Source: DATNPH01 sp036703315 (GTDB lineage Bacteria > Cyanobacteriota > Cyanobacteriia > Cyanobacteriales > Coleofasciculaceae). From it: DNA of 64,000 nt. Shown in pieces: positions 62,997 to 64,000 of the stretch. Below the pieces are notes generated by a model that was given only the letters and a program-made list of their open reading frames with translations, made no database searches and was not told the origin of the DNA. The position numbers were made by a program, and so were the translations under genes. The stretch's first letter is position 1, and each line of letters begins with the position of its first letter. Location of the stretch: positions 1 to 64,000 of the forward strand of contig DATNPH010000060.1 in NCBI GenBank assembly GCA_036703315.1. The letters are read 5' to 3'.

Positions 62997-63386
62997 TCAA
63001 CGCATAATTGGACTCCCGTGGTGATGAACCAAGTACCACTTTGAGGCCATACGCTCAAAAACATTCGTTGCGATTGACTGTGCCTGCACACGTCTGCCAC
63101 CGCTGACTTGAAGCAATTTTTCTACCAAAATTACGTAGGCAATAGTATCGCGAACCTCCGTCGCAATAACATCTAGCTCAACCTCAAGGTATTGTGTATT
63201 CTTAAATATCAGCTCCCAGGATGAGCGAATATCCTTCCAGCCACGCAGGGCATTGCGTCCGGGGTGAACACAAAGACTACCAGTTCCTTGCGACCAAACG
63301 ATACCCATCGCTTCAATATCTTTTTTCTCAAAAGCTCGATAAAAAGCTTCATTCGCTGCTAAAACTTGACTACGCTCATCGGTCAT
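62997..63386 (-). CDS. NTF2-like / SnoaL-type small protein
   Basis: 129 residues. VLAANEAFYRAFEKKDIEAM and SLCVHPGRNALRGWKDIRSS, ending KWYLVHHHGSPI, fit the cone-shaped NTF2/SnoaL_3 fold. Such proteins bind small molecules or partner proteins; the substrate is unknown. Confidence 0.85.
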   Translation of the reverse strand: MTDERSQVLAANEAFYRAFEKKDIEAMGIVWSQGTGSLCVHPGRNALRGWKDIRSSWELIFKNTQYLEVELDVIATEVRDTIAYVILVEKLLQVSGGRRVQAQSIATNVFERMASKWYLVHHHGSPIMR

Positions 63387-63617
63387 AGATACACCTCGTG
63401 TCGGATTCTCAACCCATGACTAAATAATTGCCACCCTGCTCAGGCAGAGGAAAATTTTTAAGGAAGCTGGAAGGAATTGTCATGCTCAGGTTCTGGGTCA
63501 TGTCCCTAAGCACAAGTTAGGACAATCTTACCCAACTATTTGTAATTGATACCTTGCTCAAGTGATGTCTCCTTGACCCGTATGATGAAAGGAAGGGTCA
63601 GATCATGAATTTTTGGC

Positions 63618-64000
63618 ATGGGTATCGTTTGGGAACTAGATTTTTACTCGCGTCCGATTTTGGACGAGAATCAGAAGAAGATATGGGAAGTCTTACTGTG
63701 CGAGAGTCCTTTAGATACGCGCCAGTCAACTGAGGAGCTGTTTAGATACGCCAGTTGGTGTCCCAATCAGCAGGTCAACTCTATTTGGTTGCGAACTGCC
63801 ATAGAAGAGGCAATCACTAAAAGCAAACAAACTCCCCAAAAAATTCGCTTCTTTCGTCGCCAAATGAGCAACATGATTACCACAGCCTGCGAAGATCTGG
63901 GTATCCGCGCCCAGCCGTCGCGTCGCACCTATGCCCTAGAGCAATGGCTGCAACAACGGATACAGGACTACTATCCTAATCAACCTGGATATCAAGCCTC
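63618..64000 (+). CDS. Tab2/Atab2-like RNA-binding protein, C-terminus outside window
   Basis: 127 complete codons from ATG 63618: MGIVWELDFYSRPILDENQK, KIWEVLLCESPL, then RTYALEQWLQQRIQDYYP. The MGxxWELDFYSRP start and overall layout match the cyanobacterial relatives of the plastid translation factors Tab2/Atab2 (DUF1092), which act on photosystem I mRNA translation in plastids. An upstream ATG at 63605 is in a different frame. The gene runs past the window end. Confidence 0.88.
   Translation, partial: MGIVWELDFYSRPILDENQKKIWEVLLCESPLDTRQSTEELFRYASWCPNQQVNSIWLRTAIEEAITKSKQTPQKIRFFRRQMSNMITTACEDLGIRAQPSRRTYALEQWLQQRIQDYYPNQPGYQA

Noticed and set aside
1..64000. tRNA or rRNA genes
   Set aside because: I scanned for the T-loop GGTTCGA pattern and conserved rRNA sequence by eye and saw nothing convincing; a tRNAscan run would be decisive.

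Overview
The window is chromosomal DNA of a cyanobacterium, most likely a filamentous or mat-forming one. Evidence seen directly: many copies of the HIP1 octamer GCGATCGC, a run of high-light-inducible proteins, a Tab2/Atab2-type protein, a DUF3386 protein, a TIGR02450 Trp-rich protein, PAS-rich sensor kinases, and many short palindromic or MITE-like intergenic repeats. I saw no rRNA, tRNA, CRISPR array or intact insertion sequence. The genus cannot be fixed from this sequence alone.

Layout. 1-4.0 kb: the C-terminally cut end of a large NACHT / HEAT-repeat / metallophosphoesterase fusion (minus strand), with a small membrane protein diverging from it. 4.3-9.2 kb: housekeeping (bestrophin-like channel, UbiD-family decarboxylase, truB, small unknown proteins, DUF1499). 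9.4-12.5 kb: an island that looks like an undescribed peptide-modification locus, with a 50-aa Asp/Asn-ended peptide, a JmjC-type Fe(II)/2-oxoglutarate oxygenase, an Apd1/sucrase-ferredoxin-like [2Fe-2S] protein and, converging on them, a GNAT acetyltransferase coupled to a 1306-aa multi-PAS histidine kinase. 16.5-22.9 kb: S9 peptidase, rhomboid protease, Trp-rich protein, three hli genes plus a decayed fourth behind an HLR1-like box, and gatB.

23.4-23.85 kb holds four tandem copies of a roughly 132-bp unit. Three carry a recognisable promoter, and all four have a conserved ~55-nt transcribed segment ending in a hairpin and U-tract, so this is a candidate multicopy small-RNA array. 24.5-47.1 kb is an exopolysaccharide super-locus: a secreted GH5 cellulase with two CBM2 domains, then on the minus strand bcsA, bcsB, a GH8 lipoprotein endoglucanase, a TPR protein, an outer-membrane barrel with a long Pro/Gln/Asn repeat domain (together resembling a split BcsC), a membrane/coiled-coil protein, UDP-glucose dehydrogenase, UDP-glucuronate decarboxylase, an SGNH-like protein and an MBOAT acyltransferase. 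Together these could make, O-acylate, trim and export cellulose or an acidic/xylose-containing relative under c-di-GMP control.

47.7-64 kb: lepA, an RHH-type regulator, a PAS/GAF kinase, DUF3386, NifU-type scaffold, GH57 glycosidase, an unknown kinase-like ORF, rtcA, two decayed genes (a small cyanobacterial family and a VWA protein), a HAMP kinase, a processive-type GT2, an NTF2-like protein and the start of a Tab2 homologue running off the end.

Two themes stand out beyond single genes. A small palindrome-derived repeat encoding Pro-Pro-Leu-x-(Lys/Arg)-Gly sits in frame inside two proteins, including the NACHT domain, and in front of a third gene. Several MITE-like inverted repeats sit close to gene starts.
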